This document shows positions 62,202 to 64,000 of a stretch of 64,000 nt of DNA, piece by piece (position 1 is the stretch's first letter; each line of letters starts with the position of its first letter). Under the pieces are notes generated by a model. The model saw nothing but the letters and a program-made list of their open reading frames with translations, was not told the origin of the DNA and made no database searches. Source of the DNA: Pedobacter nototheniae (GTDB lineage: Bacteria; Bacteroidota; Bacteroidia; Sphingobacteriales; Sphingobacteriaceae); contig NZ_RQRS01000010.1 in the NCBI RefSeq assembly GCF_004335085.1, positions 111,639 through 175,638 of the forward strand, written 5' to 3'. A program made the translations under genes and the position numbers.

Positions 62202-63401
62202 ATGAACAGAAGAAATTTTTTAAGAAATACAGGTTTTGTTGCAGCAGGTTCCTTATTTGTGCCAGCTTTCATGAAACCCCTTGAAGCAATGGCTTTAGAT
62301 GAATTAAGCCTGTATAAAAATTTAGTTGTAGTACAATTATCTGGTGGAAATGATGGTTTAAATACGGTAGTCCCATTCGGAAATGATATTTATTATCAAA
62401 AACGCAAGGGTATTGCAATTAAACCTGAAGAGGTTATAAAGCTCAACGATATGCAGGGGCTTAATCCTAATATGGCCGCTTTGCAGGAAATTTATGACCA
62501 AGGCTGGATGACGATTCTAAATGACGTTGGTTATCCCAACCCAGATCGATCGCACTTTAGATCAATGGATATTTGGCAAACCGGAAGTGATAGTAACCAA
62601 TTCTTATCTACCGGTTGGATTGGTCGTTATCTTGATAGCAATTGTCAAATATGTAAATTCCCATACACTGCCATCGAAGTAGATGATTCCCTATCCCTTG
62701 CATTAAAAGGGCAAACTAAAAAAGGTATTGCTTTGAAAGATCCTGCAGCTCTATTCAGAAACACTAATGATCCTTTCTTTAAAACTATGCTACAAAACGA
62801 TAAAGAGCACCTAGACGAAGATAATTTGGGTTATCTATATAAAACCATGATTGAAACTTCATCATCGGCCAGCTATATCCAAAATACCTCTAAAGTATAT
62901 CAATCAAAATATACCTATCCAACCTCTGGTTTTGCTAATCAATTAAAAACCGTTTCTAAATTTATTTCATCAGGCCTTAAAACTCGAGTTTATTATGTTT
63001 CGCTTAGCGGCTTTGATACTCATGTGAATCAAAATCAACAACAAGGCAATTTATTAAAACAATACAGCGAAGGCATGGCTGCTTTTTTAAAAGATTTAAA
63101 AAGTAACAACAAACTTGAAGATACATTGGTAATAACATTTTCTGAATTTGGCAGACGCGTAGAGCAAAATGCGAGTAATGGTACCGACCATGGCACAGCA
63201 AACAATATGTTTGTTTTTGGTGGTCGTTTAAAGAAACAAGGCATTTATAATTCAGCACCAAATTTGAGCGATTTAGATACTGGTGACTTGAAATATCAAT
63301 TAGACTTTAGGCAAGTTTATGGAACAATCTTAGATAAATGGCTTGACGTTAATAACGCCGATATATTAAATAAAAAATTTAATACTCTCGACTTCATTTA
63401 A
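62202..63401 (+). CDS. DUF1501 family protein with Tat-like signal
   Basis: The 399-residue protein starts MNRRNFLRNTGFVAAGSLFV, a twin-arginine-type leader, and has the sulfatase-like DUF1501 motifs VVVQLSGGNDGLNTVVPF, GYPNPDRSHFRSMDIWQTG, FDTHVNQNQQQGNLLKQY and FSEFGRRVEQNASNGTDHG. It would fold before export through Tat. It is the second gene of the DUF1800/DUF1501 operon. Confidence 0.92.
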   Translation: MNRRNFLRNTGFVAAGSLFVPAFMKPLEAMALDELSLYKNLVVVQLSGGNDGLNTVVPFGNDIYYQKRKGIAIKPEEVIKLNDMQGLNPNMAALQEIYDQGWMTILNDVGYPNPDRSHFRSMDIWQTGSDSNQFLSTGWIGRYLDSNCQICKFPYTAIEVDDSLSLALKGQTKKGIALKDPAALFRNTNDPFFKTMLQNDKEHLDEDNLGYLYKTMIETSSSASYIQNTSKVYQSKYTYPTSGFANQLKTVSKFISSGLKTRVYYVSLSGFDTHVNQNQQQGNLLKQYSEGMAAFLKDLKSNNKLEDTLVITFSEFGRRVEQNASNGTDHGTANNMFVFGGRLKKQGIYNSAPNLSDLDTGDLKYQLDFRQVYGTILDKWLDVNNADILNKKFNTLDFI

Positions 63402-63613
63402 CAGCAAATAAAATCTAGTTGATAAATTTGAAAACGAGCAACTGTGTATTATAGGTGCTGTAGTCCTGCCCTTTATTGCAATCTTTTTGGATAAGCTATC
63501 TTAAATTGAAGGGTTCTTAACCAAAAAGGATTTCCATTCCGGTCAGGTTTAAATTACAATGATTGATGCAATTAAAATAATCGTTGTAACAAATATTAGT
63601 TCCTATAAACGAA
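63402..63613. other. Intergenic spacer before the 5S genes
   Basis: AT-rich spacer between DUF1501 and the terminator of the first 5S gene. No reading frame, tRNA or repeat was recognised. Confidence 0.5.
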
Positions 63614-63652
63614 GAAAACCCTTGCGACGTTACGTTGCAAGGGTTTCTTTTA
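63614..63652 (-). terminator. Terminator following the first 5S rRNA gene
   Basis: On the minus strand GAAACCCTTGCAACGT pairs with ACGTCGCAAGGGTTTTC (one mismatch and a bulge). A near copy of it follows the second 5S gene. Confidence 0.8.
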
Positions 63653-63655
63653 AGA

Positions 63656-63767
<112 letters not shown>

Positions 63768-63857
63768 TATTTTTATATCGATTTCAATATTTTAATTCTC
63801 TATGGATAAGGCTCAATCAACATCTATTGATTTACACATACCCTTGTATATAACTAA

Positions 63858-63892
63858 GAAAACCCTTGCGATTTTAAGTTGCAAGGGTTTCT
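63858..63892 (-). terminator. Terminator-like hairpin between the two 5S genes
   Basis: GAAACCCTTGC and GCAAGGGTTTTC form a stem on the minus strand, almost the same as the one after the other 5S copy. Transcription must pass it to reach the downstream 5S gene, unless that copy has its own promoter. Confidence 0.7.
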
Positions 63893-63899
63893 TTTAAGA

Positions 63900-64000
<101 letters not shown>

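Overview
The window looks like chromosomal DNA of a Bacteroidota bacterium, most probably a Sphingobacteriaceae member close to Pedobacter (inference from gene content; no species call is possible by reading). Supporting signs are a SusC/STN receptor with FecR and an ECF sigma factor, many LytTR response regulators paired with LytS-like kinases, a type IX secretion type-B cargo with a PorP/SprF partner, a three-subunit SdhCAB, AT-rich DNA, and Bacteroidota-type promoters (TAnnTTTG at -7) in front of several genes, some apparently leaderless.

Layout. 1-2.4 kb: minus-strand SusC (cut by the window edge), FecR and an ECF sigma factor, a trans-envelope signalling set. 2.5-5.9 kb: ArsR regulator with an Old Yellow Enzyme, a pirin, then HIT and GreA on the minus strand. 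5.9-7.25 kb: a 1.3-kb gene-free stretch with nine 21-bp tandem repeats, two copies of a 105-bp element and several hairpins. 7.25-15.9 kb: M1 peptidase, OsmC, TPR protein, 2-hydroxyacid dehydrogenase, TonB-dependent receptor, Nudix hydrolase, PlsC. 15.95-19.9 kb: a LytTR two-component pair divergent from a small membrane protein and a two-gene ABC transporter. 20-24.3 kb: M28-type peptidase, BlaI repressor, an unusual BlaR1/TonB/plug fusion and a stand-alone TonB-domain protein. 24.6-28.2 kb: succinate dehydrogenase. 28.5-30.1 kb: DUF695/RraB-like protein, DoxX, cold-shock protein.

30.1-38.6 kb is the most distinctive region: eight tightly packed minus-strand genes, transcribed as histidine kinase, LytTR regulator, PqqD-like peptide-binding protein, ATP-grasp ligase, fold-III PLP decarboxylase, a urea-transporter/M23-peptidase fusion, a TPR outer-membrane barrel and a periplasmic TPR protein. 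Spacings run from 32 bp to 22-bp overlaps, so it is almost certainly one operon. It reads as a self-regulated pathway making a small amine- or peptide-like product and handling it at the envelope. I do not recognise a described system with this composition.

38.7-50.2 kb: an unrecognised protein, a Cys-rich copper-storage-type protein, HtrA protease, DapF, an RND tripartite efflux operon with a candidate operator, and an Lrp/EamA pair. 50.4-54.9 kb: a large T9SS type-B cargo protein convergent with PorP/SprF. 55-63.4 kb: SNF2 helicase, DUF2892, DUF1080, TMEM175-like channel, Aat transferase, and a DUF1800/DUF1501 pair. 63.6-64 kb: two tandem 5S rRNA genes on the minus strand, the 3' end of an rRNA operon that continues beyond the window. 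No tRNA, CRISPR array, phage or insertion sequence was seen.
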